A stretch of 5,716 nucleotides of DNA from Microcaldota archaeon (lineage in GTDB: Archaea > Micrarchaeota > Micrarchaeia > Micrarchaeales > CABMGC01). Each line of letters opens with the position of its first letter. Position 1 is the stretch's first letter. The stretch spans positions 1 to 5,716 of the forward strand of contig JASHXR010000052.1 in the NCBI GenBank assembly GCA_030043435.1, read 5' to 3'. Positions 1 to 4,446 of the stretch are shown here, piece after piece. The position numbers and the translations under genes were made by a program. The notes under the pieces are model-generated. The model was not told where the DNA came from. It was given only the letters and a program-made list of their open reading frames with translations, and made no database searches.

Positions 1-317
1 GCCCTGCTGTCGCAGGCTACCTGCTAGATTACATAGAAGGAACGACGCTCCAGTACCAGATGCTTGCGCTGTTATCGTTAGAGCCGAGGACGACATCAGC
101 AAAATTCAGGGAGAGGATAACGAACCAGATCGAAGAGGCGTTTGAGAGGCTCCACGCCGCAGGCATAGTCCATTGCGACGTACATAGTGGCAACATAATA
201 GTCAGGAGGAAAGACGGAAATGTGTTCATCATAGACCCCTCTCCTGGGCGGAACGCTGAGATGGGGGTCCAGGCCTCAATGGAATACGATAGGGTACGGA
301 TTAAAGAGCTCCTTTAA
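1..317 (+). CDS. Small kinase-fold protein (RIO/ABC1/APH-like), C-terminal part, 5' end outside window
   Basis: The frame is open from the first full codon at base 3 to a TAA at 315-317, giving 104 residues; the start lies upstream of the window. Seen: a hinge-like YLLDYIEG, a helix, then the catalytic loop HCDVHSGN (residues 57-64; Asp59 as likely base, Asn64 as likely metal ligand) and VFIIDPSPG with Asp78 in the DFG position. Known: H-x-D-x-H-x-x-N followed by a strand and I-D is the mark of RIO, ABC1/UbiB, Bud32 and aminoglycoside-phosphotransferase-like kinases. The residue after the metal-binding Asp is Pro, as in some APH/fructosamine-kinase relatives, rather than Phe. The chain ends about 26 residues after that Asp, so a large C-terminal lobe is missing; compact Bud32-like kinases do this. 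It is clearly paralogous to the gene at 1802-2275, sharing GYLL-D/E-YIEG, the catalytic loop, IDP and ASM-E/D. The substrate is unknown. Confidence 0.8.
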   Translation, partial: PAVAGYLLDYIEGTTLQYQMLALLSLEPRTTSAKFRERITNQIEEAFERLHAAGIVHCDVHSGNIIVRRKDGNVFIIDPSPGRNAEMGVQASMEYDRVRIKELL

Positions 318-341
318 GATATCCAAGGAATAGGCGATACT

Positions 342-653
342 ATGGCAATGAGAGAAAGACCATTATACAAACAGATAGGCAGCGATTACGGTTCCATCGC
401 AAACGACGTCATCAATCCTTTGAGGAGAGCTATGCGCAGAGACATGGTACATACGGGAACCGACTATAGCAGGGTAGATAGAAACATAAGAGTGATATGC
501 ACTAATGTGACATTGACATGTGGGGCAGAGGCGGGCTCTATAGTAAATACTATCTCATCCAAACCCGTATTGGGCATTGCAGTCGGATTGGCTACTGTAG
601 CCATCTCATATAAAACAGCATTAAAGAAAGCATATAGGGAACTTAGCGATTGA
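342..653 (+). CDS. Hypothetical small single-pass membrane protein downstream of the kinase
   Basis: This 103-residue protein belongs to no family I recognise. Residues 1-50 are hydrophilic and rich in Arg/Asp. A stretch with two cysteines follows (VICTNVTLTC, 51-60). One hydrophobic segment at about 75-90 (PVLGIAVGLATVAISY) is long enough for a single membrane helix, then comes a basic tail KTALKKAYREL. There is no cleavable signal peptide, and the basic tail after the helix suggests a C-terminal anchor with the tail cytoplasmic. The start is the ATG 24 bases after the kinase stop, preceded by AAGGAA about 12 bases upstream; an ATG two codons later is the alternative. Tight spacing, the same strand and no promoter between them point to cotranscription with the kinase, and a T8 run follows directly. 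It could be a kinase partner or substrate, but that is inference from position only. Confidence 0.7.
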   Translation: MAMRERPLYKQIGSDYGSIANDVINPLRRAMRRDMVHTGTDYSRVDRNIRVICTNVTLTCGAEAGSIVNTISSKPVLGIAVGLATVAISYKTALKKAYRELSD

Positions 654-658
654 CTGGG

Positions 659-666
659 TTTTTTTT
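659..666 (+). terminator. T8 run, likely archaeal terminator of the kinase/membrane-protein operon
   Basis: Eight consecutive T residues begin 6 bases after the TGA of the preceding gene, with no strong hairpin before them. Archaeal RNA polymerase commonly terminates at such T-runs. The next promoter (the vapBC TATA box) lies about 45 bases further on, so the run separates two transcription units. Confidence 0.6.
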
Positions 667-705
667 CGACTTAGAGAGTATTAACCTGATAGCGTGAGCA
701 ATGAA

Positions 706-750
706 GAAAGACATAAATATGTGCATGCACATATGTATGTATCGGAAGGA
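706..750 (+). promoter_or_regulatory. vapBC promoter with overlapping palindromic operator and ribosome site
   Basis: A purine-rich BRE-like GAAAG (706-710) precedes a TATA box ATAAATATG (713-721), which predicts a transcript start near 742. The perfect 18-base palindrome ATATGTGCATGCACATAT spans 717-734, overlapping the TATA box and the stretch up to the start site. GGAAGGA at 744-750 is a Shine-Dalgarno match 7 bases before ATG 758. VapB antitoxins, alone or with VapC, usually bind palindromes at their own promoter, so this is the expected autorepression site. It also argues that the in-frame ATGs at 701, 719, 725 and 737 are promoter DNA rather than start codons. Confidence 0.7.
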
Positions 751-757
751 CGATGCC

Positions 758-985
758 ATGGTCAAGGTAATCTCGTTGTCAGAAAAGGCCTACAGGCTCC
801 TTGCGGACAGGAAGGGCGACAGATCGTTTTCAGAGGAGATAGTGAAGCTTGTGGAGACTGACCAGAAGAAAGGCAACGTGTCAGGGCTGAGGAAGTTCTT
901 CGGTACTATAGACCAGAAGACTGCAGATAAGTGGAAGCAGGAGATAGAACGCGGGAGGAGGGATTTTGGCAGGTCGCGTGGTTGA
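758..985 (+). CDS. vapB: VapB-type antitoxin (DUF217 / VAPB_antitox family)
   Basis: A 75-residue protein. Its N-terminus, MVKVISLSEKAYRLLADRKG followed by DRSFSEEIVKLV, is the typical archaeal DUF217 antitoxin pattern: a short DNA-binding strand (KVISLS), then helices carrying the S-F-S-E signature (residues 23-26). The C-terminal half (about 40-75, with GLRKFFGTIDQKTADKW) is charged and would wrap around the toxin and block its active site. The start at 758 was chosen over the ATG at 701 for three reasons: family proteins begin with M-x-K-x-I-S-L, GGAAGGA sits 7 bases upstream, and the region 706-734 is TATA box plus operator. vapC follows immediately. Expected role: neutralise VapC and, with it, repress the operon through the palindrome at 717-734. 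The family assignment is confident; the DNA-binding role here is inferred. Confidence 0.92.
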   Translation: MVKVISLSEKAYRLLADRKGDRSFSEEIVKLVETDQKKGNVSGLRKFFGTIDQKTADKWKQEIERGRRDFGRSRG

Positions 986-986
986 C

Positions 987-1361
987 ATGTCGATATTCGA
1001 CACGAATGTGCTGATAGACGCGATGAGCGGGAAGCCCAAGGCGCTCGAAGCGATAGACAGGTACGGAAGCAGCGGAATCTCGTTGACAATATTTAATAGG
1101 TACGAGATGCTAAAGGGACGCAGATTTGTAAAAAAGGAGGTCATAGAAGAGTTCCTAAGTAACATGAACGTCTATTATGCAGGCGACGTAGAGATCGAAG
1201 CCGCAGCAGACATATTTATGAGCCTTGAGAGAAAAGGCCTTCGCATAGACGAGCTTGACGTGCTTATAGCCGGGATAGCCATTGCAAACAATGAGACTCT
1301 TGTGACTTTTGACAGGCATTTCGCGAACATAGGCAACAGCAATATAGTCGTCATAAAATGA
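987..1361 (+). CDS. vapC: VapC toxin, PIN-domain ribonuclease
   Basis: A 124-residue PIN-domain protein of normal VapC length. Seen: the first strand with FDTNVLID (Asp5), Glu40 in NRYEML, Asp91 in ELDVLIAGIA and Asp109 in VTFDRHF. These four acidic residues form the Mg2+-binding active site of PIN nucleases, and all are present, so the toxin looks intact. Known: VapC toxins cleave tRNA or rRNA at specific sites and are held inactive by VapB. The ATG lies one base after the vapB TGA (TGACATG), which suggests translational coupling. Alternative starts in frame are GTG 978 and TTG 966; the TTG has a strong GGAGGAGG (954-961) just upstream, so an N-terminus seven residues longer is possible. The RNA target cannot be read from the sequence. 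Confidence 0.93.
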   Translation: MSIFDTNVLIDAMSGKPKALEAIDRYGSSGISLTIFNRYEMLKGRRFVKKEVIEEFLSNMNVYYAGDVEIEAAADIFMSLERKGLRIDELDVLIAGIAIANNETLVTFDRHFANIGNSNIVVIK

Positions 1362-1422
1362 TTTATGTAAACTGAAAATATATTGGAATTTCAAAGAGAA
1401 TCATAGAGGCCTGAATAGTATT

Positions 1423-1431
1423 GCTTAAATA
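1423..1431 (+). promoter_or_regulatory. TATA-like box upstream of the AbrB-like remnant
   Basis: CTTAAATAT, centred near 1427, is almost the same word as the box before the second kinase (CTTAAATATG, 1639-1647). A start about 26 bases downstream falls at roughly 1453, next to GAGGATG (ATG at 1455), so a leaderless message would begin at the remnant described below. The vapC-to-kinase gap (1362-1667) otherwise shows no tRNA, long repeat or T-run. Confidence 0.4.
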
Positions 1432-1454
1432 TCAATAAATCTCAATTGGTGAGG

Positions 1455-1563
1455 ATGTTTGCAAAAGGTGCCCTTGGCAGAGCATCCCAAGGTCGTTGAA
1501 GCGCAAGGAGACTTCAGAACAACGATGCCTCTTGAGATAGCAACAGAGGGCTGTCCAACATAA
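1455..1563 (+). pseudogene. Possible AbrB/SpoVT-like antitoxin remnant with a one-base frameshift
   Basis: The ATG at 1455 opens a 14-codon frame that stops at 1497. The adjacent frame (from TTG 1459 to TAA 1561-1563) reads LQKVPLAEHPKVVEAQGD, then FRTTMPLEIA and a short tail ending in GCPT. Removing one T from the TTT after the ATG would join them as M-L-Q-K-V-P. The pattern K-V-V-x-A-x-G-x-F-R-T-T-x-P-x-E-I-A resembles the swapped-hairpin N-terminus of AbrB/SpoVT-type antitoxins (x-G-R-x-T-I-P-x-E-I). Only about 35 residues remain, so the second half of a 45-50 residue domain is missing or diverged. It follows a plausible TATA box. The family call rests on a short motif and is tentative; it could be an intact micro-gene starting at TTG 1459, or chance. 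Confidence 0.33.
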
Positions 1564-1638
1564 TCATAGACTATCTAAGATAGTGTTAGAAGCACAGATT
1601 AACAACTTTCTTCTAAGAATTGCGTAATTTCACAAGTC

Positions 1639-1682
1639 TTAAATATGAAAAGCTGCGCATATAAATTATGGCATATCGCAGC
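1639..1682 (+). promoter_or_regulatory. Promoter of second kinase with inverted repeat around the start codon
   Basis: CTTAAATATG (1639-1647) is a TATA-like box about 25 bases before ATG 1668, implying a leaderless transcript. An imperfect inverted repeat flanks the start: GCTGCGCATAT (1652-1662) and ATATCGCAGC (1673-1682). The arms are ten paired bases with one bulged C, and the ATG lies in the ten-base spacer. In a leaderless message the left arm would not be transcribed, so a protein-binding operator is likelier than an RNA hairpin. Confidence 0.45.
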
Positions 1683-1808
1683 ATGCGCATAGCAGCAAGA
1701 TCTTACGATGAGCAGGTCCCGGACGACCTTAGAAAGGCAATAATGCCAATAATTAGGGATATCGAGCTTAGGGACTCCCATAGCGCGGGCAACGTAGCTA
1801 TATGCTAA
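1668..1808 (+). pseudogene. 5' fragment of the second kinase, cut off by a frameshift
   Basis: The ATG at 1668 opens 46 codons that stop at TAA 1806-1808, overlapping the next frame at ATG 1802. The peptide begins MAYRSMRIAA and ends RDSHSAGNVAIC. SAGNVA looks like the glycine-loop strand of a kinase N-lobe. If the frame slips by one base after codon GCT (1797-1799), the reading becomes GNVAYMLRELGLFFKR. That gives a continuous first and second strand leading to the catalytic Lys of the downstream frame, for a product of about 202 residues. This is the reason for treating 1668-2275 as one gene broken by a missing base (for example GCTTATATG losing a T). The junction GTAGCTATATGC is not a recognised slippery heptamer, so programmed frameshifting is unlikely. 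Sequence error and true mutation cannot be told apart here. Confidence 0.6.
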
Positions 1809-2275
1809 GGGAGCTGGGGCTCTTCTTCAAGAGAACAAATACGGCACTTGAGTATGACGCACTACAGGGCATAAGAGATGTTGTACCAGGACATGTTCCT
1901 AGATCATTTGGTCTTGTGTTATCAAATGGAACCCGGAATCCCGAGGTTCACGGGTATCTTCTTGAATATATAGAAGGTGCCATGCTAGCGGCCCCGTTTG
2001 AAGGATGGATGGGCGGATTCAAAGAAAAGATAATTGAGCAGCTTCAGCGCGTATTCGGTCTTTTGCATGCTGAAGGAGTATCACACAACGATGTACATGT
2101 TGAAAACACGATTATAAGACGGACCGATGGCAACCTGTTTGTCATAGACCCGATCCCTCTCGAGTTAGTGGAGTTCGGTTCCAAGAGGGCGAGCATGGAT
2201 CCAAATATACACATAACTATAGAGAAAAGGAAGATACGTAGCATAACAGCGAATCTGCGCAAGAAACTTGCATAA
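1802..2275 (+). CDS. Small kinase-fold protein (RIO/ABC1/APH-like), paralogue of the window's first gene; main part of a frameshifted gene
   Basis: As read from ATG 1802 this is 157 residues. Seen: Lys10 in GLFFKR (likely ATP-binding Lys), Glu17 in ALEYDAL (likely salt-bridge Glu), hinge GYLLEYIEG (51-59), catalytic loop HNDVHVEN (95-102; Asp97, Asn102) and VIDP with Asp116, then a basic tail. All core kinase positions except the glycine loop are present; the loop is encoded just upstream in another frame (1668-1799). ATG 1802 overlaps the stop of that upstream frame, so reinitiation could make the truncated protein, but without the loop it would probably bind ATP poorly. It shares D-P-x-P after the metal-binding Asp with the first gene, and ASMD matches ASME there. 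The C-terminus is longer by about 15 residues and Lys/Arg-rich. No membrane-protein partner follows. The substrate is unknown. Confidence 0.72.
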   Translation: MLRELGLFFKRTNTALEYDALQGIRDVVPGHVPRSFGLVLSNGTRNPEVHGYLLEYIEGAMLAAPFEGWMGGFKEKIIEQLQRVFGLLHAEGVSHNDVHVENTIIRRTDGNLFVIDPIPLELVEFGSKRASMDPNIHITIEKRKIRSITANLRKKLA

Positions 2276-2348
2276 AGAAAAAGTTGCATTTTAATGGAAA
2301 TTATAATCTTATGACTACGGGTCCCCCTTATTCCATCTTTTCAAAATG

Positions 2349-2353
2349 AAAAA
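2349..2353 (-). terminator. T-run after the small reverse-strand gene
   Basis: On the - strand a T5 run lies about 8 bases after the TAA of the 2362-2592 frame, with a further T4 run a few bases on (GGTTTTTCATTTTG). This is a typical archaeal termination pattern and agrees with transcription from the TATA box near 2633. Confidence 0.35.
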
Positions 2354-2361
2354 CCATGTCC

Positions 2362-2592
2362 TTAAAGCACTTCGTTGCAGATTTTTCGAAAAAGCCTTGC
2401 CCTGGTTAAGCCATCCCTATTGGCCGTAAAAAGAGCCCAAAAGAAGGTGTTTTTCTCGTGAGGGCCTTTGCGCAACCAAAGCCATGGAAGTGCATGATTT
2501 TCTTCCATGCATATGATACTGTATTCTACTAGGCTGGAGATTTGCAAAAGTACTGTTTTGCAACCTTTCCGACGTAAAAATCTTGCTTGCAT
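2362..2592 (-). CDS. Possible small protein, unrecognised; faint likeness to UPF0489-type proteins
   Basis: A 76-residue frame in the 466-base gap between the second kinase and the next large gene. Supporting signals: a TATA box CATATAAAT on the - strand (2629-2637) about 40 bases before ATG 2592, AAAGG 7 bases before the start, and a T-run just after the stop. The N-terminus is basic (MQARFLRRKG). The middle reads YSIICMEENHALPWLW (24-39), then an aromatic FFWALFTANRDGL (50-62). The E-x-H-x-A-L-P pattern weakly recalls the start of UPF0489 (peptide-arginase-like) proteins, but the H-D-x-H-x-D metal motif expected about 20 residues later is replaced by TANRDGL. If related, it is therefore a truncated or dead copy. 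Four Trp and three Cys in 76 residues are unusual. It could equally be a non-coding frame. The rest of 2276-2741 shows no gene I can support. Confidence 0.33.
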   Translation of the reverse strand: MQARFLRRKGCKTVLLQISSLVEYSIICMEENHALPWLWLRKGPHEKNTFFWALFTANRDGLTRARLFRKICNEVL

Positions 2593-2628
2593 TTGGCCTT
2601 TAATGGGCCTATCTCTCCATGGTGGCTG

Positions 2629-2637
2629 ATTTATATG
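2629..2637 (-). promoter_or_regulatory. TATA box on the - strand
   Basis: Read on the - strand, the sequence is CATATAAAT. A start 25-27 bases on falls near 2607, about 15 bases before ATG 2592. The same bases on the + strand (ATTTATATG) could also act as a TATA box, but no + strand gene begins at the right distance. Confidence 0.35.
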
Positions 2638-2741
2638 CCTACTATAAGACGCTGCCTAGACGCAGATAAAGAGAGCTGCGATAATGCCAAGAATTAATTA
2701 GAATTTCTATGAAGATTTGGGTTAGATTGGGCATGTATGGC

Positions 2742-3368
2742 TTAAATGGGGTCATCGACCCATCCTACTTTTACTCCCTGCACGCGTAGAAGTGCAGTAG
2801 TATAAGCATAATCAGACCCTAGGCGTGCATCGTCGAGTCTGACATCGCGCGCCACAAGGGGCTGATTCAACTGCTCCAACTGCCTGTTGAAATGGTCAAT
2901 GACATCTACGCGTTCAGCGCCCGTCTTCCTTAGTATGGCTATGAGCTCTGCCTCTGACTTGACCTGGTGCACAGCCCCTGTCAGCCTGAAGATCTCGGCT
3001 ATCCTGGCTGTCCTAGGGAATATGCTCATCGTCTCGCCAACGAACAGGGTCATGCGCGAGTCAGAGTAGCTCCTTGAACTCCCGTAATTGCGTATGCCTC
3101 CCGCACCGCCAACATCGACCTGGAAGGTGTATCTGTTTCCAACATAGCTCGAACCCTTCCTGTGCAAGGTGCCTTTGAACGAATACAACAGGCCAGTAGC
3201 GGTCCTCACTACGACCAGCGGGTCTATGGCAGGCACGCTCTGCCCCTCCCTTCCTGGCGCCCTTAGCGCATCGCGCAGGGCCGCGTTGAGGTTGGCTGCG
3301 TTCACCCTTGTGCCTTCTATTGCCACATGCCTTGCTGTGTCTACTGCAAGAACTCTCCTGCTAGCCAT
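2742..3368 (-). CDS. Hypothetical protein, 208 residues, no recognised domain
   Basis: I do not recognise a family. The protein looks soluble, with no signal peptide or membrane helix. Residues 1-40 alternate a strand and a helix (VLAVDTARHV, then ANLNAALRDAL). Residues 50-115 look strand-rich, with a Gly/Ser/Tyr-rich loop (GGAGGIRNYGSSRSYSDSR, 87-105). Residues 120-170 look helical, including KSEAELIAILRKTG and DHFNRQLEQLNQP, and the tail ends in VKVGWVDDPI. The start is ATG 3368 rather than the upstream TTG 3389, because the TATA box TTAATATAG (3396-3404) predicts a transcript start near 3374, after the TTG. The message would carry only a few leader bases. It is convergent with the second kinase and transcribed separately from the XRE gene upstream. 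Coding bias looks sound: there is a long uninterrupted frame and a protein-like composition. Confidence 0.8.
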   Translation of the reverse strand: MASRRVLAVDTARHVAIEGTRVNAANLNAALRDALRAPGREGQSVPAIDPLVVVRTATGLLYSFKGTLHRKGSSYVGNRYTFQVDVGGAGGIRNYGSSRSYSDSRMTLFVGETMSIFPRTARIAEIFRLTGAVHQVKSEAELIAILRKTGAERVDVIDHFNRQLEQLNQPLVARDVRLDDARLGSDYAYTTALLRVQGVKVGWVDDPI

Positions 3369-3395
3369 TGTATCTATACTAATCTCCAATTCCTT

Positions 3396-3404
3396 CTATA
3401 TTAA
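3396..3404 (-). promoter_or_regulatory. TATA box of the 208-residue gene
   Basis: On the - strand TTAATATAG lies about 32 bases before ATG 3368, giving a near-leaderless message. It decides the start: TTG 3389 is only about 11 bases from the box and would not be transcribed. The gap 3405-3593 holds no gene I can support. Confidence 0.5.
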
Positions 3405-3541
3405 CCTTCCCTATCTTTGCCAGAGCGCGCACGTACGGTCTCGACTATACTAAGAATGTTCAAGAATTACTAAGAGTTTTTCGCAACTTCAGAGAGGCTT
3501 ACGGCCTAACAAGCGAGTTTAAGGCCCCATTGTAGAAACGG

Positions 3542-3594
3542 AAAAACCAACCTCTTGAGCAGCGGCCAGGTCTGGAGCTGCGCAACTGTTGCGC
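3542..3594 (-). terminator. Hairpin plus T5 run after the XRE gene
   Basis: GCGCAA (3580-3585) and TTGCGC (3589-3594) form a perfect six-base stem with a three-base loop that touches the XRE stop codon. On the - strand a T5 run (3542-3546) follows about 34 bases later. The hairpin is too far from the T-run for a classical intrinsic terminator; in archaea the T-run may be enough. Confidence 0.3.
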
Positions 3595-3860
3595 TACCTT
3601 CTCCTTGCGCGCGAGAGCAGCGCGTCCATCTCGCTGTGACTTGAGCAGAGCGCATCTACTATCGCATGCAGCGTGTTGTCCGAGGCGCGTCTCTCGCCGC
3701 TCTCGATCCGCGACATCATTGACTTATTGAATCCCACGCGCCTGGCGAGCTCGTTCTGGGCGAGACCGGCCTCCTCCCTCAGCCCTCTGATGGTATCGCC
3801 AGTCTGCCGTGCGTCACGCTCGCTTCTTGCAACCCTCAATGCCTCTCCGAATGTCCTCAT
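3594..3860 (-). CDS. XRE-family helix-turn-helix transcriptional regulator (HigA-like)
   Basis: An 88-residue protein with a Cro/CI-type HTH at about 22-71: TIRGLREEAGLAQNELARRVG, then FNKSMMSRIESGERRASDNTLHAIVDAL. Recognition-helix and following-turn features (N45-K-S-M-M-S-R-I-E-S-G-E) match the family well. A 20-residue basic/acidic N-terminal extension (MRTFGEALRVARSERDA) precedes the HTH, as in HigA-type antitoxins and stand-alone XRE regulators. The C-terminus ends in SRARRR. A stop codon directly precedes ATG 3860 in frame, fixing the start. It lies 56 bases downstream of the two-helix membrane protein gene on the same strand, with no TATA box evident between them, so they are probably cotranscribed. 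No RelE/HigB-like toxin is adjacent, so a toxin-antitoxin role is not supported; controlling its own operon is the simplest inference. Confidence 0.9.
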   Translation of the reverse strand: MRTFGEALRVARSERDARQTGDTIRGLREEAGLAQNELARRVGFNKSMMSRIESGERRASDNTLHAIVDALCSSHSEMDALLSRARRR

Positions 3861-3916
3861 CTATATCGCCTGTTGATGTCCCGTAAGGTATGGTATTAGC
3901 TCCGCTCGGTGCTGTA

Positions 3917-4405
3917 TTATTCATCGTGCCTGTCAGCGTCATGTCCCGGCGCCTTGCCAGCCGTTTCCCCAGTCTGATCATTGGTCTTTTGCCTTGCCGT
4001 CTGAAAATCATATACCGAAGCCGACGCCTTGCCGGCTTTTCCATCAGCTTGATCCTTGACCTCGCGCCGTACCTCTTCATAGATGCTACGGGCAACCATG
4101 CCCACCTCCTCATCCGCCGCTGGGCCATTTACCGCCTCACTAAGCTGCTCCCTGAAATATCTGATCCTGCCGTTGAGATAAGACGCCTTGTACCCAGAGC
4201 ATACAGAGGCAACGACGAGCGGATACATGGCGCTGCTTGCGTCTACCGCGCCAAGGTACGCCGCGCCTGCGAATGAGAGGCCAGAGACCGCGCCTAGGAC
4301 CGACCTGCCTCTCCTCGCGTTTCTGAGGCATTCGTACAGCTTCTCGGTATCCAGCCTTACGCTTCTAGGCTCCTCATTCGGTACCAATCTCAGATGCGCT
4401 GCCAT
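3917..4405 (-). CDS. Hypothetical two-helix membrane protein with charged repeated tail
   Basis: A 162-residue protein I cannot assign to a family. The N-terminal 35 residues are polar and basic before the membrane (RNARRGRS, 28-35). Two hydrophobic segments at about 36-54 (VLGAVSGLSFAGAAYLGAV) and 57-75 (SSAMYPLVVASVCSGY) form a helical hairpin, with positive residues on both flanks suggesting N- and C-termini in the cytoplasm. Residues 82-120 look like an amphipathic, partly coiled helix (FREQLSEAV, MVARSIYEEVRREVKDQ). The last 45 residues are hydrophilic and contain an 11-residue unit twice, DQADGKAGKAS (118-128) and DQTGETAGKAP (143-153), also recognisable in the DNA. Start ATG 4405 is supported by GTGAT (a match to the GGTGATC part of the anti-16S site) 5 bases upstream and a TATA box at 4435-4446. 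First gene of a likely operon with the XRE regulator. Confidence 0.8.
   Translation of the reverse strand: MAAHLRLVPNEEPRSVRLDTEKLYECLRNARRGRSVLGAVSGLSFAGAAYLGAVDASSAMYPLVVASVCSGYKASYLNGRIRYFREQLSEAVNGPAADEEVGMVARSIYEEVRREVKDQADGKAGKASASVYDFQTARQKTNDQTGETAGKAPGHDADRHDE
3947..4054 (-). repeat. Two direct copies of a 33-base unit in the membrane protein tail
   Basis: Bases 4022-4054 and 3947-3979 (read on the - strand) are related copies spaced 75 bases apart. Both begin GATCA, include GGAAA in the middle and GGCAAGGCG near the end. They encode D-Q-x-x-x-x-A-G-K-A twice. This looks like an old internal duplication of a 25-codon unit. Confidence 0.55.
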
Positions 4406-4434
4406 CTCATCACATCATACCTTATGCCTCCGCT

Positions 4435-4446
4435 GATATTTAAAGC
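4435..4446 (-). promoter_or_regulatory. TATA box of the membrane-protein/XRE operon
   Basis: On the - strand the sequence is GCTTTAAATATC, centred about 35 bases before ATG 4405, giving a short leader of roughly 10 bases that contains GTGAT. It faces away from the TATA box at 4529-4540, so 4406-4563 is a divergent promoter region. Confidence 0.55.

Noticed and set aside
701..757. N-terminal extension of vapB from ATG 701
   Set aside because: The stretch is BRE, TATA box and palindromic operator; a better start with a Shine-Dalgarno site and the family-typical N-terminus is at 758.
790..1165. Open frames on the - strand under vapBC
   Set aside because: Antisense to two confidently assigned genes, low-complexity Ser/Leu-rich peptides, no promoter.
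1155..1394. 79-residue frame on the - strand opposite vapC
   Set aside because: Lies over the PIN-domain codons; no family resemblance and no ribosome site.
1472..1492. CCTTGG / CCAAGG inverted repeat
   Set aside because: Six-base stem within the AbrB-like remnant; no T-run or conserved position to give it a role.
2636..2700. Possible third kinase relic: a 15-base word at 2682-2696 resembles 1741-1755 in the second kinase
   Set aside because: Only 14 of 15 bases match, within reach of chance in AT-rich DNA, and the surrounding peptide does not align.
3169..3453. 94-residue frame on the + strand over the 208-residue gene
   Set aside because: Antisense shadow with hydrophobic composition produced by the opposite strand.
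3490..3560. Possible tRNA (AGAGG and CCTCT could pair as an acceptor stem)
   Set aside because: No GGTTCGAATCC-like T-arm and no consistent D- or anticodon arm.
3814..4276. Long frames at 3814-4128 (-) and 3890-4276 (+) over the membrane gene
   Set aside because: Arg-rich or hydrophobic shadows of the better-supported gene at 3917-4405, which has a TATA box, ribosome site and sensible membrane topology.
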